64,000 nucleotides of DNA, taken from the NCBI GenBank assembly GCA_019112875.1, contig DXIO01000023.1, forward strand, positions 1-64,000, given 5' to 3'. The translations under genes and the position numbers were made by a program. Below the pieces are notes generated by a model. The model saw only the letters and a list, made by a program, of their open reading frames with translations, was not told where the DNA came from and ran no database searches. Source of the DNA: Candidatus Aquabacterium excrementipullorum. GTDB lineage: Bacteria > Pseudomonadota > Gammaproteobacteria > Burkholderiales > Burkholderiaceae_C. Below are positions 52,463-61,232 of this stretch, piece by piece; the first letter of the stretch is position 1, and the number at the start of each line of letters is the position of its first letter.

Positions 52463-54697
52463 TCACCAGCGGTAGATCATGGTCAGGCGGGCATCGCGGC
52501 CCGGGCCGTACCAGCACTTGGCCGCCCAGCAATCGTAGGTGGTCTTGTCTTCCACGTTGGTGACGTTGAGGATCCACTCCACCGGGCCCTGCTCGTAGCG
52601 TACCCCCGCGTTGACGAGGTTGAAGGCCGGCACGAAATAGTAGTTGGCGGGGGCCACGGCGGCGCTGGTGCGGGCGCCATCCGAACTGGGGCTGGCCCCG
52701 ATGTGCTGCATGCCCACGCTGAACCCGAGGCCGCGGGCCGCACCGCTGCGGATGGTGTAGTCCAGTCGGGCTGCGAAGGTTTCCAGCGGGATGCCGCGCG
52801 GACGGTTGCCCACGTTGAAGCTGTTGCTCTCGGTGATCTCGGGGTTCAGCCGGGTGTACGAGGCGACCACGTCGAGCGACTTGGTCAGTCCGCCCTTGGC
52901 TTCGAGCTCCAGGCCGCGCGAGCGGTATTCGCCTTGCTGCACCTGGTAGAAGGGGTGGGTCGGGTCCGGATCACGCGTGAGCACATTGCGCTGGGTGATG
53001 TCGAACAGCGCGGCCGTGAACAGCGCATTGATGTCGGTGGGCTGGTACTTGATGCCGGCCTCGGCCTGCTTGGATGTGCGGGCCTTGAAGAGGTTGCCGT
53101 CGTAGTCGGCGCCGGAGGTGGGCGTGAAGCCCGTGGCATAGCTGACGTAGGGCGCGAGGCCAAACGGCGCGAGGTAGGTGAAACCGACACGGCCGGTGAG
53201 GGCGCTTTCGTTGCGGGTGCGGCTGGCGCTGGCGAGCAGGGGGGTGTCGAAGCTGGTGCGCACCGAATCGGCCCGCAGGCCCGTGGTGATCAGCCACTGC
53301 TTGGCGAACTTGAGCTGGCTCTGCGCGTACACGCCCAGCTGTCGTACGCCGATCTGCTGGTTGGTGTCGGGTGCGGCGGGCAGCTTCTGCGGTGCGCCAT
53401 AGACCGGGTCGAACACGTTGAGCGGCGTGCCGGAGCCGAAGTAGCGGATCTCGCGCAGCGTGGAGTTGCGGAAGTCCAAGCCCACCAGGGCCTTGTGCTC
53501 CCAGCCCTGACCTTGCTGCTCGGCCTGGAACTGGTTGTCCAGCGTGACCATCTCGTTGTTGCCGAACGAGCCGAAGGCACCCCGGTTGTAGTACAGGTTA
53601 GCGGGCGTGCCGGACGGCAGCGAGGCCAGGGGCACGTAGGACAGGCCGTAGGCGGTCTGGTAGCTCAGCCGCACGCTGCGGTAGCGCAGCGACTGGCGGA
53701 ACGACCAGGTGTCCGTCAGCTTCTGGTCGAGGTCGTAGCCCACCGAGGTCTGTTCCTTGCGGTACATGTCGAAGGCGGGCTCGCCCCCGTTGGTATCGCG
53801 GTCGATGGTGCCATTGGCGTTGGGCAGCGCGATGCCCGAGGCTGGCAGGAAGGCCGAGGTGCCACCGCTGTGCCCCAGGTCGTCCTTGATGTAGTGGGCC
53901 AGCACCGTGAGCTTGGTGGCGGCGCTCGGGCTCCAGGTGAGGGCGGGTGCGATGAAGTTGCGGTCGTCGCGGACGTACTCGACGTCGGTGCGCGCCTTGC
54001 GGACCAGGCCTGTCAGGCGGTAGGACCATTGGCCATCGGGGGTCAAGGCGCCCCCCAGGTCGAAGGCGCCTTGACGACGCTGGTTGGAGCCCAGCGTGAG
54101 CTGCACCTCGTGCAGCGGGGTCAGCACGGGCTTCTTGGTCACGAGGTTGACCATGCCCCCTGCCGGGTTCTGCCCGAACAGCGAGGCCGACGCGCCATGC
54201 AGCACTTCGACACGCTCCATGCCATAGGCCTCGCCGCGCGCCAGCCCGTAGGTCGTGGCCGGCGTGGCCATCCCGTCGATGAAGAAGGAGTTCCAGTCGA
54301 AGGCAAAGCCGCGGAAGGTCACCAGATCCTCGCGGTTGTCGATGGCGAGCACCGGCGTCACGCCGGGTGTGTAGGCCAGCACTTCCTTCAGGTTGCTGGC
54401 ACCACCGCGGGTGATTTCGTCCTTCGTGATCACCGAGATGGCCTGTGGCACCTCGATGATGGGCGTGTCCGTCTTGGTGCCGGTGGCGGTGCGTTTGGCC
54501 ACGATGCCGTTGACGGGGCCGCGCGCCTCTTCACGCTCTGCCTTGGCCTGCACACGCACCTCGGGCAGCGGCTGCTGCGATTCGGTGCTGGTCGGAGCGT
54601 CGGCCGCGAGCGCGGTCGAGGCGGACCAACTGCCCAGGGCGGCCGCGATGGCCACGCTCAGGACACGCTGGCGCGAGGGAGGAAGACGGCGGAACAT
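52463..54697 (-). CDS. TonB-dependent siderophore receptor (FpvA/FhuA-like, no signalling domain)
   Basis: About 744 aa. Signal peptide (RVLSVAIAAALGSWSASTALAADA), short linker with LPEVRVQAK TonB box, plug domain (EVPQAISVITKDEI, VLAYTPGVTPVLAIDNREDLVTFRGF, GMERVEVLHGASASLFGQNPAGGMVNLVTKKP) and a barrel ending in the aromatic residue of DARLTMIYRW. This is the siderophore receptor subfamily. The stretch between signal peptide and plug is too short for an STN domain, so it cannot signal to a FecR partner, in line with the truncated FecR-like gene. The ATG at 54697 follows aaggag. A Fur box lies about 107 nt upstream. It is the expected uptake receptor for the product of this locus. Confidence 0.94.
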   Translation of the reverse strand: MFRRLPPSRQRVLSVAIAAALGSWSASTALAADAPTSTESQQPLPEVRVQAKAEREEARGPVNGIVAKRTATGTKTDTPIIEVPQAISVITKDEITRGGASNLKEVLAYTPGVTPVLAIDNREDLVTFRGFAFDWNSFFIDGMATPATTYGLARGEAYGMERVEVLHGASASLFGQNPAGGMVNLVTKKPVLTPLHEVQLTLGSNQRRQGAFDLGGALTPDGQWSYRLTGLVRKARTDVEYVRDDRNFIAPALTWSPSAATKLTVLAHYIKDDLGHSGGTSAFLPASGIALPNANGTIDRDTNGGEPAFDMYRKEQTSVGYDLDQKLTDTWSFRQSLRYRSVRLSYQTAYGLSYVPLASLPSGTPANLYYNRGAFGSFGNNEMVTLDNQFQAEQQGQGWEHKALVGLDFRNSTLREIRYFGSGTPLNVFDPVYGAPQKLPAAPDTNQQIGVRQLGVYAQSQLKFAKQWLITTGLRADSVRTSFDTPLLASASRTRNESALTGRVGFTYLAPFGLAPYVSYATGFTPTSGADYDGNLFKARTSKQAEAGIKYQPTDINALFTAALFDITQRNVLTRDPDPTHPFYQVQQGEYRSRGLELEAKGGLTKSLDVVASYTRLNPEITESNSFNVGNRPRGIPLETFAARLDYTIRSGAARGLGFSVGMQHIGASPSSDGARTSAAVAPANYYFVPAFNLVNAGVRYEQGPVEWILNVTNVEDKTTYDCWAAKCWYGPGRDARLTMIYRW

Positions 54698-54803
54698 GAG
54701 GAACTCCTTGGACATTGGTGGCTTGCTTGCCTGCAAAGCGTGATGGGGACACATTCGGCAAGGCACGGCGACTGCGTTGGACGCCGTGGTGACAGCCGAT
54801 GAT

Positions 54804-54823
54804 GCTAATTGATAATGATTAGC
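54804..54823 (-). promoter_or_regulatory. Fur box upstream of the siderophore receptor operon
   Basis: GCTAATTGATAATGATTAGC carries a 6-bp inverted repeat (GCTAAT/ATTAGC) around TGATAATG and fits the Fur site pattern of repeated (A/T)-rich NAT(A/T)AT units. It lies 106 nt before the receptor ATG and just beyond the end of the esterase gene. No TAAA-N16-CGTC promoter is found here, so the receptor is probably under direct Fur control. Confidence 0.85.
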
Positions 54824-54881
54824 AATACTTGTGTCATTTGTGGTGCGCCCCCGCGACCTGGGGGGAGACGCGTTGTCCGCC

Positions 54882-55829
54882 TCAGCGCCAGGCGGTGTTC
54901 AGTACCGCGGCGATGTCTTCGCGCACTTGCGCGGCGCCGTCGGTGATGTCGGCCAGCCGGGCGAAGTCGTGGACCATGCCCTCGTACACCTGCGTGCGCA
55001 CGGGCACGCCGGCCTGGGCGAGCCTGTCGCCGTAGGCCACACCTTCGTCGCACAGCGGGTCGTACTCGGCCAGGGCGATGAAGGCGGGCGGCAGGGCATC
55101 CAGTCGCTCGGCCAGCAGGGGGGCGAAGCGCCAGTCCTGGCGGTCGTCTGGGCTGCGCAGGTAGTTGTCGAACATCCATTGCAGCGTGTCGCTTTCGAGC
55201 AGCAGGCCGTGGCCGTGCGCCTGGTGCGACGGCGAATCCTGTTGAGCGGCCGTGCAGGGGTAGAGCAGCACCTGGGCGCTGGGCAAGGCGGCGTGCTCGT
55301 CGCGCAGTGCGATGCACAAGGTGGTGGCCAGCGTGGCGCCGGCGCTGTCGCCGCCGACGGCCAGGCGTTGCGTGTCCAGACCCAGCGCGGTGGCCTCGCG
55401 GCGCAGCCAGTCGTGGCTGTCGCGGGCATCGTCAACAGCCGTCGGGAAGCGGTGTTCGGGCGCCAGGCGGTAGGCCACCGACAGCACTGCGCAAGGCGTC
55501 AGCTCGGCCAGCGCGCGGCACAGCGCGTCGTGCGAATCGAGCCCGCCCACGCAGTAGCCGCCGCCGTGGAAGTACAGCAGCACGGGCGCTGGCGTGGGCA
55601 GGCCGGCGGGCCGGTACAGGCGCGCCTCGATGGCGTGCCCGTCGCGGCAGGGAATGCCCAAATCCCGCACCTGGTCGACCTCGACCGGATCGCCCTCCAG
55701 CATCCGCGCGGTGGCGTCGTACTGCACGCGGGCTTCGGTGGGCGGCAGTTCGTGCAGGGCCGGGCGGCCTTGCTCGCGGCCCAGTTCGGCCAGTTCCAGG
55801 AAGGCTTCGAGGTCAGGGTGCAGCGGCAT
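54882..55829 (-). CDS. Serine esterase of the hormone-sensitive-lipase (HSL) type in the siderophore tailoring operon
   Basis: 315 aa. Oxyanion motif HGGGYCVGG, nucleophile in GGDSAGA (about residue 160), Asp in ALAEYDPLCDEG and His in GMVHDF: a complete HSL-family catalytic set. No signal peptide, so it acts in the cytoplasm. It follows the ornithine hydroxylase by 2 nt and is cotranscribed. Likely roles are cleavage of an ester or the acyl chain of imported ferri-siderophore to release iron, or trimming of the product before export. The substrate bond is not shown by sequence; the peptide has few esters unless Thr or the TE forms one. Confidence 0.88.
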   Translation of the reverse strand: MPLHPDLEAFLELAELGREQGRPALHELPPTEARVQYDATARMLEGDPVEVDQVRDLGIPCRDGHAIEARLYRPAGLPTPAPVLLYFHGGGYCVGGLDSHDALCRALAELTPCAVLSVAYRLAPEHRFPTAVDDARDSHDWLRREATALGLDTQRLAVGGDSAGATLATTLCIALRDEHAALPSAQVLLYPCTAAQQDSPSHQAHGHGLLLESDTLQWMFDNYLRSPDDRQDWRFAPLLAERLDALPPAFIALAEYDPLCDEGVAYGDRLAQAGVPVRTQVYEGMVHDFARLADITDGAAQVREDIAAVLNTAWR

Positions 55830-55831
55830 GG

Positions 55832-57130
55832 TCAGAAGGCGACGGCCAGGTGGCGGTGGCTGTGGGCCTGCCGGTTCGCGTCCAGCCAGGGCGTGAGGGC
55901 GCCGACGATCTCGCCGGTGCGCACCGAGGTGATCGACAGCAGCGTGTCGCTCAGGCCGTGGGTGAGTTCGCAGCAGCCTTGCAGGAAGATGGCCGGGCCG
56001 AAGCGCTCGTCGGTCTGCACGCGGTAGTCGCGCGCCACGTCGATGTCGCCCAGGTGCGATGCCAGCGGTTCGAGCAGCGCGTGGTGCATGTCGCGCACGT
56101 AGCCGGTGGCCAGCACGATGGCGTCGTAGCTGGCGGTGCTGGTGGTGCCCGTGTCCAGGTCGTGCAGGCGCAGGGTCAGGCCGTCGCGGGTTTCGGCCAC
56201 GTGTTCCACCTCGTGCCGGCGCAGGAAGCGGTGCGTCTGAGGCGAGCCGACCTTCTGCCGGTAGAACACCTGGTAGATCTGTTCGATCAGGGCCAGGTCG
56301 GGCGCGGCGTAGTTGGTGTTCATGAACTCGTCGATCAGCGCGGCGCGGGCCTGCGTGGGCTGGCTGTAGACGTAGTCGGTGAACTCGGGGTTGAAGATCT
56401 CGTTGACGAAAGGACTGTCGTCCGATGGCTTGATCGAGCGCGCGCGCATGACCAGGTCCACGTCGATGCCGCCGCGGTTGTGCAGGTCCAGGAAGATCTC
56501 GGAGGCGCTCTGCCCCGCGCCGATCACGGCCATGCGGCGTGGCTGGTGCTGTTGCGCCATCGCGCCCAGGTAGCGGCTGGAGTGGAAGATGCGCGGATCA
56601 CCCTTGAACGCGGCGAAGGGCGTGGGCACGTTGGCCGCGCCGCCCACGCTCACCACCAGGGCGCGGGTGAGTCGCTCGCGCACGCCATGCTCCGGATGGT
56701 GCGAGCGCACGCGCAGCAGCGAGACCTTGTCGCCCTGCATCTCGGGCAGCACCGACAGCACTTCTTCGCCATAGGCGCATTGCTCACTGAAGTGGCTGGC
56801 GGCCCACGACAGGTAGTCGTTGAACTCGTGGCGGCTGGGGTAGAAGGTCTTGAGGTTGATGAAATCCTGCAGGCGGTGCTTGGCGTGCAGGTAGTTCAGG
56901 AAGGTGTAGGGGCTGGCGGGGTTGCGCAGCGTGGCCAGGTCCTTCAGGAAGGAGATCTGCATGTGCGCGTGGTCCAGCAGCATGTTGGGGTGCCACGCGA
57001 ACCGGGGTTGCTTCTCGATGAACAGGGCGTCCACGGGCGCGCCGCCTTGCGCGGCCTGCTCTTGCAGCGCGATGGCCAGTGCCAGGTTGGAGGGGCCGAA
57101 GCCGATGCCGATCAGGTCATGGATGTGCAT
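55832..57130 (-). CDS. L-ornithine N5-monooxygenase (PvdA-like)
   Basis: About 432 aa. FAD motif DLIGIGFGPSNLALAIAL, the MQISFLKDLATLRNPASPY and INLKTFYPSRHEFNDYLSW blocks and the NADPH motif MAVIGAGQSASEIFLDL follow PvdA closely, with the C-terminal ATGYVRD motif. Reaction: L-ornithine + NADPH + O2 to N5-hydroxy-L-ornithine, the precursor of hydroxamate iron ligands. PvdA-like text, rather than IucD-like, supports ornithine over lysine. The ATG at 57130 follows gagga and lies 10 nt after the acyltransferase stop. This gene gives the main support for hydroxyornithine in NRPS 3. Confidence 0.94.
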   Translation of the reverse strand: MHIHDLIGIGFGPSNLALAIALQEQAAQGGAPVDALFIEKQPRFAWHPNMLLDHAHMQISFLKDLATLRNPASPYTFLNYLHAKHRLQDFINLKTFYPSRHEFNDYLSWAASHFSEQCAYGEEVLSVLPEMQGDKVSLLRVRSHHPEHGVRERLTRALVVSVGGAANVPTPFAAFKGDPRIFHSSRYLGAMAQQHQPRRMAVIGAGQSASEIFLDLHNRGGIDVDLVMRARSIKPSDDSPFVNEIFNPEFTDYVYSQPTQARAALIDEFMNTNYAAPDLALIEQIYQVFYRQKVGSPQTHRFLRRHEVEHVAETRDGLTLRLHDLDTGTTSTASYDAIVLATGYVRDMHHALLEPLASHLGDIDVARDYRVQTDERFGPAIFLQGCCELTHGLSDTLLSITSVRTGEIVGALTPWLDANRQAHSHRHLAVAF

Positions 57131-57140
57131 GCGGAAGTCC

Positions 57141-58217
57141 TCAGTGACGGTCTTGTGATGAGGTGAGGGCCGGGCCGCGTGGGTGCCACAGCGCTTCATC
57201 GAAGAAGCGCTCACGCAGCAGCATGCCCAGCAGGGCCCGCTTGTGCGGGAAATCGAAATGCTTGAGGTGGGCATAACCGCACAGCCCCAGGTTGCGGATC
57301 ATCTTGTCGTTGTCGGCGCGCGGCTCGATCACCAGGCGCTGGGTGCGCGGGTCGTCCAGGAAGAGGTGGTGCGACACCGAGGGCATCCACGCGGTGACGA
57401 AGGGCCGGCCGCGCCAGGCGGGCTCGCCCACCAGCACGTGCCAGCCGCGGTCGAAATCCTGCGCGTCGTAGAAGGGCGCGATGCGGTCCTCGCGCGCCCA
57501 GTAGGCCTCGACGTACAGGCAGGGCTGGTTGCCGAAGCAGCCGATCAGGGCGGTGGTGTGCGGATCGACGGTGATCTTTTCGATGTAGGCGCGGTGCTGG
57601 TCGAGGCTGCCTTGCTCCTGCCAAAAATGTGCGACCACGGGGTCGTTCATCCAGCGGTGCAGGTGGGGCAGGTCGTGATCGGATCGCAGCGCACGCAGGC
57701 TGAAATCCAGGCCCAGCCAGGGGATGTGGCGGCGGTAGACCTCGCCCATGGGCTTGGGTGGGCGCAGCGGGTGGCGGCGGCCGTCGGTGATGACGTGGCG
57801 TTGTGCGAAGGGCGTGGTGGACGCGCTTTGCCAAAGCAGCGGGTGTTGCCAGTAGGTGGCGCGGTGGGCTGTCAAGCCGGTGGGCGATGCGTGCAGCAGG
57901 CCGCTGGCCAGCCAATGCGTGGGCACCTGCGCCGCAGGGATCGGCAGTTTGACCGTGGCGATGTCGGGTTGCGTGGAGAAGATGGCGTCAAGCGCGGTCA
58001 GCAGGGAGCGTGCATCGTCTGTGGTGGGTTGCGCCACCGAGGCGGTCCAGGGCGCGCGGGGCGAGAGCGTCCAGCCGCCATCGCGTGATTCGAGCGACCA
58101 GACCGTGGCCGTGCCCGCCTGATTCCGGACGGTCAAGGTCGGCCCGTCCTGCGACACGGTCAGCGGGTGGCCGTCGGGGCGGGAGGTGAAAGGCGTGTGG
58201 ACCGGGCTGGAAGGCAT
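57141..58217 (-). CDS. Siderophore N-acyltransferase (AlcB/IucB/RhbD-like), probably acylates N5-hydroxyornithine
   Basis: About 358 aa. The C-terminal 190 residues form the GNAT-type siderophore acyltransferase domain: RRHIPWLGLDFSLRAL, LHRWMNDPVVAHFWQE, QPCLYVEAYWAREDRIAPFYDA, DRGWHVLVGEPAWRGRPFVTAW and PRTQRLVIEPRADNDKMI. The N-terminal half is less conserved. It would add acetyl (or another short acyl) to the hydroxylated side chain, completing the hydroxamate. The start is placed at 58217 because a sigma-dependent promoter lies at 58253-58277; a GTG at 58265 would fall inside that promoter. First gene of the operon with the hydroxylase and esterase. Confidence 0.92.
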   Translation of the reverse strand: MPSSPVHTPFTSRPDGHPLTVSQDGPTLTVRNQAGTATVWSLESRDGGWTLSPRAPWTASVAQPTTDDARSLLTALDAIFSTQPDIATVKLPIPAAQVPTHWLASGLLHASPTGLTAHRATYWQHPLLWQSASTTPFAQRHVITDGRRHPLRPPKPMGEVYRRHIPWLGLDFSLRALRSDHDLPHLHRWMNDPVVAHFWQEQGSLDQHRAYIEKITVDPHTTALIGCFGNQPCLYVEAYWAREDRIAPFYDAQDFDRGWHVLVGEPAWRGRPFVTAWMPSVSHHLFLDDPRTQRLVIEPRADNDKMIRNLGLCGYAHLKHFDFPHKRALLGMLLRERFFDEALWHPRGPALTSSQDRH

Positions 58218-58252
58218 GCGTCGGGCTGCTGGGTGAATGGCCGTCCCCACAT

Positions 58253-58277
58253 GACGATCCAGCACTCGGCTTGTTTA
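58253..58277 (-). promoter_or_regulatory. Predicted iron-starvation sigma promoter before the acyltransferase gene
   Basis: On the minus strand, TAAAC (58277-58273), 16 nt, then CGTC (58256-58253). Same form and exact spacing as the mbtH promoter. It lies 35 nt before the acyltransferase ATG. Confidence 0.85.
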
Positions 58278-58312
58278 GTCGGGGCGCCCGAAGCCGTTCA
58301 GGCCGGCTCCGC

Positions 58313-58337
58313 TAAACATCCGGCCACCTGCTTCGTC
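58313..58337 (+). promoter_or_regulatory. Predicted iron-starvation sigma promoter before the ABC exporter gene
   Basis: TAAAC (58313-58317), 16 nt, CGTC (58334-58337). It is divergent from the acyltransferase promoter 36 nt away, so one short region serves both operons. Confidence 0.85.
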
Positions 58338-58380
58338 TTGTTCCGGTGGGCCGCGTGGGCGGCGCGTATTCAACGGCGAG

Positions 58381-60024
58381 GTGCTCGTGCTGTCCTTCCT
58401 GATCCAACAATCCCGTGGACGCCTGCTGGCCGCCTGCGTGGCCAGCGCGCTGGCTGGCGTGTGCGGCGTGCTGCTGGTGGCCCAGATCAACACGGCACTC
58501 ACGGCCGACGGCGCCGCCCGATCGACACTGGCCTGGCAGTTCGCGGCCGTGGCCGTGGGCGCTATGCTCAGCCGCATGGCTGCCTCGGTGCTGTTCGAGC
58601 ACCTGCGCCAGAGCGCCAACGCCGACCTGCGCCGCCACATCGCCGAGCGCGCCAACGCGGCGGGCTTCCGGCAACTGGAGCAGGTGGGTGCCGCGCGCGT
58701 GCAGTCGGCGCTGGCCGAGCACGCCGCCAGCGTGGCGCAGTTCTTCGTCAGCATGCCCACCATCCTGACCAACGCCGTGATCGTGGTCGGCTGCCTGGTC
58801 TATCTGGCGCTGCTGTCTTGGCAGGTGTTCCTGATCGCCATCGTGGTGATCGGCCTGGGCTCTGTGGGCTACCACCTCGCGCACCTGCGCGCCATCCGCC
58901 ACCTCAACGTGGCCGCGCGCGAGCAGGATCAATTGTTCGGCCACTTCCGCGCCATCACCGACGGTGCGAAGGAACTGCGTCTGAACCGCCGCAAGCGCGG
59001 CGCCTTCACTGACGAGGTGCTGGGCGAGTCGATCGAGACGGTGCGCCGCGAGCGTGCCGTGGGCATGTCCATCTTCGTGGCGTCCACCAGCTGGGGGCAC
59101 TTCCTGATCTACGCGTTCATCGGCCTGGTGCTGTTCGCGCTGGTGGGCGATGTGCCCGAGCGCACGCGCGTGATGACGGGCTTCGCGCTGGTCTTCGTCT
59201 ACATGGTGCCGCCGCTGGAAGGGCTGCTGGTCAACATCCCGCACGCCAACCTGGCGCGCTCGGCCTCGAACCGCATCGAGGAGATCACGAAGGCCCTGCA
59301 GAGCCCGGAGGCCACGGCGCCCGCCGCCAGCACGCCAACCCCTTTCCATCAGCTGTCGCTGCAGGGCGTGCGCCACAGCTACCACCACGAGCAGCGCAAC
59401 GAGGTCTTCACCCTCGGGCCGATCGACCTGCATTTCGCACCGGGCGAGATCGTCTTTCTGGTGGGCGGCAATGGCAGTGGCAAGACCACGCTGGCCAAGT
59501 TGATCACCGGGCTGTACGCGCCGGAGCATGGCCGCATCCTGCTCAACGGACAGCCGGTCGATGACGGCAACCGCGACCAGTACCGCCAGATCTTCTCGGC
59601 CGTGTTCTCCGATTTCCACCTGTTCGACCGCCTGCTGGAATCGGCCAACCCCGCGCTGGATGCCCAGGGCAATGGCCTGATCGAGCGCCTGCACCTGCAG
59701 CACAAGGTGCAGGTCAAGGACGGTGCCTTCACCACGCAGGCCCTGTCGCAAGGCCAGCGCAAGCGCCTGGCCCTGGTGGCCGCGCGTCTGGAGGATCGCC
59801 CCTTCCTGGTCTTCGACGAATGGGCCGCCGACCAGGACCCGGCCTTCAAGGAAGTCTTCTACAAGGAAGTGCTGCCCGAGCTGCGCGCCCAGGGCAAGAC
59901 CGTGCTGGTGATCTCGCACGATGACCGCTATTTCCATCTGGGCGATCGTCTGGTGCGGCTGGAGAGCGGCCAGTTGGTGGCAGACGCCGTCACCGATGGC
60001 GTGGCCCGCGCGGAGGCGGCGTGA
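58381..60024 (+). CDS. Cyclic-peptide-type ABC exporter (PvdE/SyrD-like), fused membrane and ATPase domains
   Basis: About 547 aa. Six hydrophobic segments in the first 300 residues (for example LLAACVASALAGVCGVLLV, LTNAVIVVGCLVYLALLSWQVFLIAIVVIGLG, FLIYAFIGLVLFALVG), then the ATPase: Walker A GGNGSGKTT, signature LSQGQRKRL, Walker B LVFDEWAADQD. The DEWAADQDP text is a mark of the PvdE family, which moves siderophore precursors to the periplasm. The GTG at 58381 (or 58387) is 43-49 nt after the sigma promoter. It overlaps the next gene by 4 nt (GTGA at 60021-60024). Confidence 0.94.
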   Translation: MLVLSFLIQQSRGRLLAACVASALAGVCGVLLVAQINTALTADGAARSTLAWQFAAVAVGAMLSRMAASVLFEHLRQSANADLRRHIAERANAAGFRQLEQVGAARVQSALAEHAASVAQFFVSMPTILTNAVIVVGCLVYLALLSWQVFLIAIVVIGLGSVGYHLAHLRAIRHLNVAAREQDQLFGHFRAITDGAKELRLNRRKRGAFTDEVLGESIETVRRERAVGMSIFVASTSWGHFLIYAFIGLVLFALVGDVPERTRVMTGFALVFVYMVPPLEGLLVNIPHANLARSASNRIEEITKALQSPEATAPAASTPTPFHQLSLQGVRHSYHHEQRNEVFTLGPIDLHFAPGEIVFLVGGNGSGKTTLAKLITGLYAPEHGRILLNGQPVDDGNRDQYRQIFSAVFSDFHLFDRLLESANPALDAQGNGLIERLHLQHKVQVKDGAFTTQALSQGQRKRLALVAARLEDRPFLVFDEWAADQDPAFKEVFYKEVLPELRAQGKTVLVISHDDRYFHLGDRLVRLESGQLVADAVTDGVARAEAA

Positions 60025-60335
60025 GCCTGGTCGACATCGCCGTGGCATCGCCAGCGCCGGCGGCCCTGCTCCACCCCGAGCCCGATCTGCCCCGCCTGCT
60101 CAAGCGGGCCGGTGTGCGCGTGACGCATCCGCGCCTGCTGGTGCTGGGCCTGCTGTGGGAGACGCCGGGCCGCGTGCTGGCGGCCAATGACCTCTACCTG
60201 CAAATGCAACTGCGCCGCCAGCCGATGAGCCTGTCGACGATCTACGCGGTGCTGCAGTCCTTGCGGCAGTGCCAGTTGGTGGCGGTGCACCCGCTGTCGG
60301 ACAAGGTGCAGGGCTTCGCCTGCCTGCGGGATTGA
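60021..60335 (+). CDS. Fur-family DNA-binding half-protein (no dimerisation/metal domain)
   Basis: 104 aa, GTG start coupled to the exporter stop. Residues about 23-100 (LPRLLKRAGVRVTHPRLLVLGLLWETPGRVLAANDLYLQM, SLSTIYAVLQSLRQCQLVAV) match the winged helix of Fur/Zur proteins, including the recognition-helix text S-STIY-VL. The protein ends right after this domain, at FACLRD, where a complete Fur (about 140-150 aa) goes on with the His/Cys-rich metal-binding dimerisation part. The downstream 25 nt show no frameshifted remnant before the convergent gene. It may compete with Fur at Fur boxes or act as a local regulator; it could also be a decayed gene. Confidence 0.82.
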   Translation: MSLVDIAVASPAPAALLHPEPDLPRLLKRAGVRVTHPRLLVLGLLWETPGRVLAANDLYLQMQLRRQPMSLSTIYAVLQSLRQCQLVAVHPLSDKVQGFACLRD

Positions 60336-60360
60336 CGCGCTCAGCCCTGATGAGGCCTGA

Positions 60361-61215
60361 TCAGCCCAGCAGCCGGTGGTCCAGCGCTGGCAGTTGCGCC
60401 CGCAGCGTGGCCTGGCGTTCGCGGTCGAGCGTGGCCAGCACCACGCCTTCGCCTTCGCCTTGCACGGCCAGCACCTGGCCCCACGGATCGATCGCGATCG
60501 AATGCCCGAAGGTGCGCCGCCCGCTGGCGTGCGTGCCGCCCTGGGCGGGCGCCAGCACGTGGCACAGGTTTTCGACCGCACGGGTGCGCAGCAGCAACTC
60601 CCAGTGCGCCTGGCCCGTGGTGTAGGTGAAGGCGGCGGGCAGCACGATCAGATCGCAGGGCGCCTCGCGCGTGAGCCGGCGGAACAGCTCCGGAAAGCGC
60701 AGGTCGTAGCAGATGCCCAGGCCCACGCGCCAGGCCTGCCCGGCGCGATCGGTCAAGCTGAAGGCCACGGGCGTGTCGCCCGGCGTGAGCGTGGCGGCCT
60801 CGTCGTAGCGGCGCTCGCCATCGTCGAAGCAGAACAGGTGGATCTTGTCGTAGCGCGCCACGGTCTGGCCTTGCGGGCCGTAGACCATCAGCGTGTTGTA
60901 GACGCGGTCGGCCTTGGGGCTGCGCAAGGGCAGGGTGCCGCCGATCACCCACACGCCGTGTTCGCGCGCTGCCTGGGCCAGCGCGGTCTGGATGGGCGTG
61001 CTGGCGCTGCTCAAGGCGTCGCCGGCCAGGTCTTCGGCCGGATCTTCAGCAATTTGCAGCTTGTCGCCATCACGCAGGCCCATCAGGCAGAAGTACTCGG
61101 GCAGCGCGACCAGCTCGGCGCCGGCCTGGGCCGCCTGGGCGATCAGGCGGCGGGCGGTGGCGAGGTTCTGATCCACGTCGGGCGTGGACACCATCTGCAG
61201 GGCGGCGACTTTCAT
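60361..61215 (-). CDS. Nitrilase-superfamily carbon-nitrogen hydrolase (Nit/omega-amidase type)
   Basis: 284 aa. The catalytic Glu-Lys-Cys triad is visible: Glu in LPEYFCL (about residue 42), Lys in YDKIHLF (about 110) and Cys in GICYDLRFPEL (about 148), with a second Glu in HWELLLRTRAVEN. The sequence fits the Nit1/Nit2 branch, whose known members hydrolyse deaminated glutathione or 2-oxo-acid amides. Cytosolic. It is divergent from glcE, with only 17 nt between start codons, so promoters must overlap the two genes. Confidence 0.92.
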   Translation of the reverse strand: MKVAALQMVSTPDVDQNLATARRLIAQAAQAGAELVALPEYFCLMGLRDGDKLQIAEDPAEDLAGDALSSASTPIQTALAQAAREHGVWVIGGTLPLRSPKADRVYNTLMVYGPQGQTVARYDKIHLFCFDDGERRYDEAATLTPGDTPVAFSLTDRAGQAWRVGLGICYDLRFPELFRRLTREAPCDLIVLPAAFTYTTGQAHWELLLRTRAVENLCHVLAPAQGGTHASGRRTFGHSIAIDPWGQVLAVQGEGEGVVLATLDRERQATLRAQLPALDHRLLG

Positions 61216-61232
61216 GGGGCCATGGTAGCGCT

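Noticed and set aside
58263-58265. GTG as start of the acyltransferase
   Set aside because: It lies between the -35 and -10 elements of the predicted promoter; the ATG at 58217 is downstream of it and gives a normal protein.
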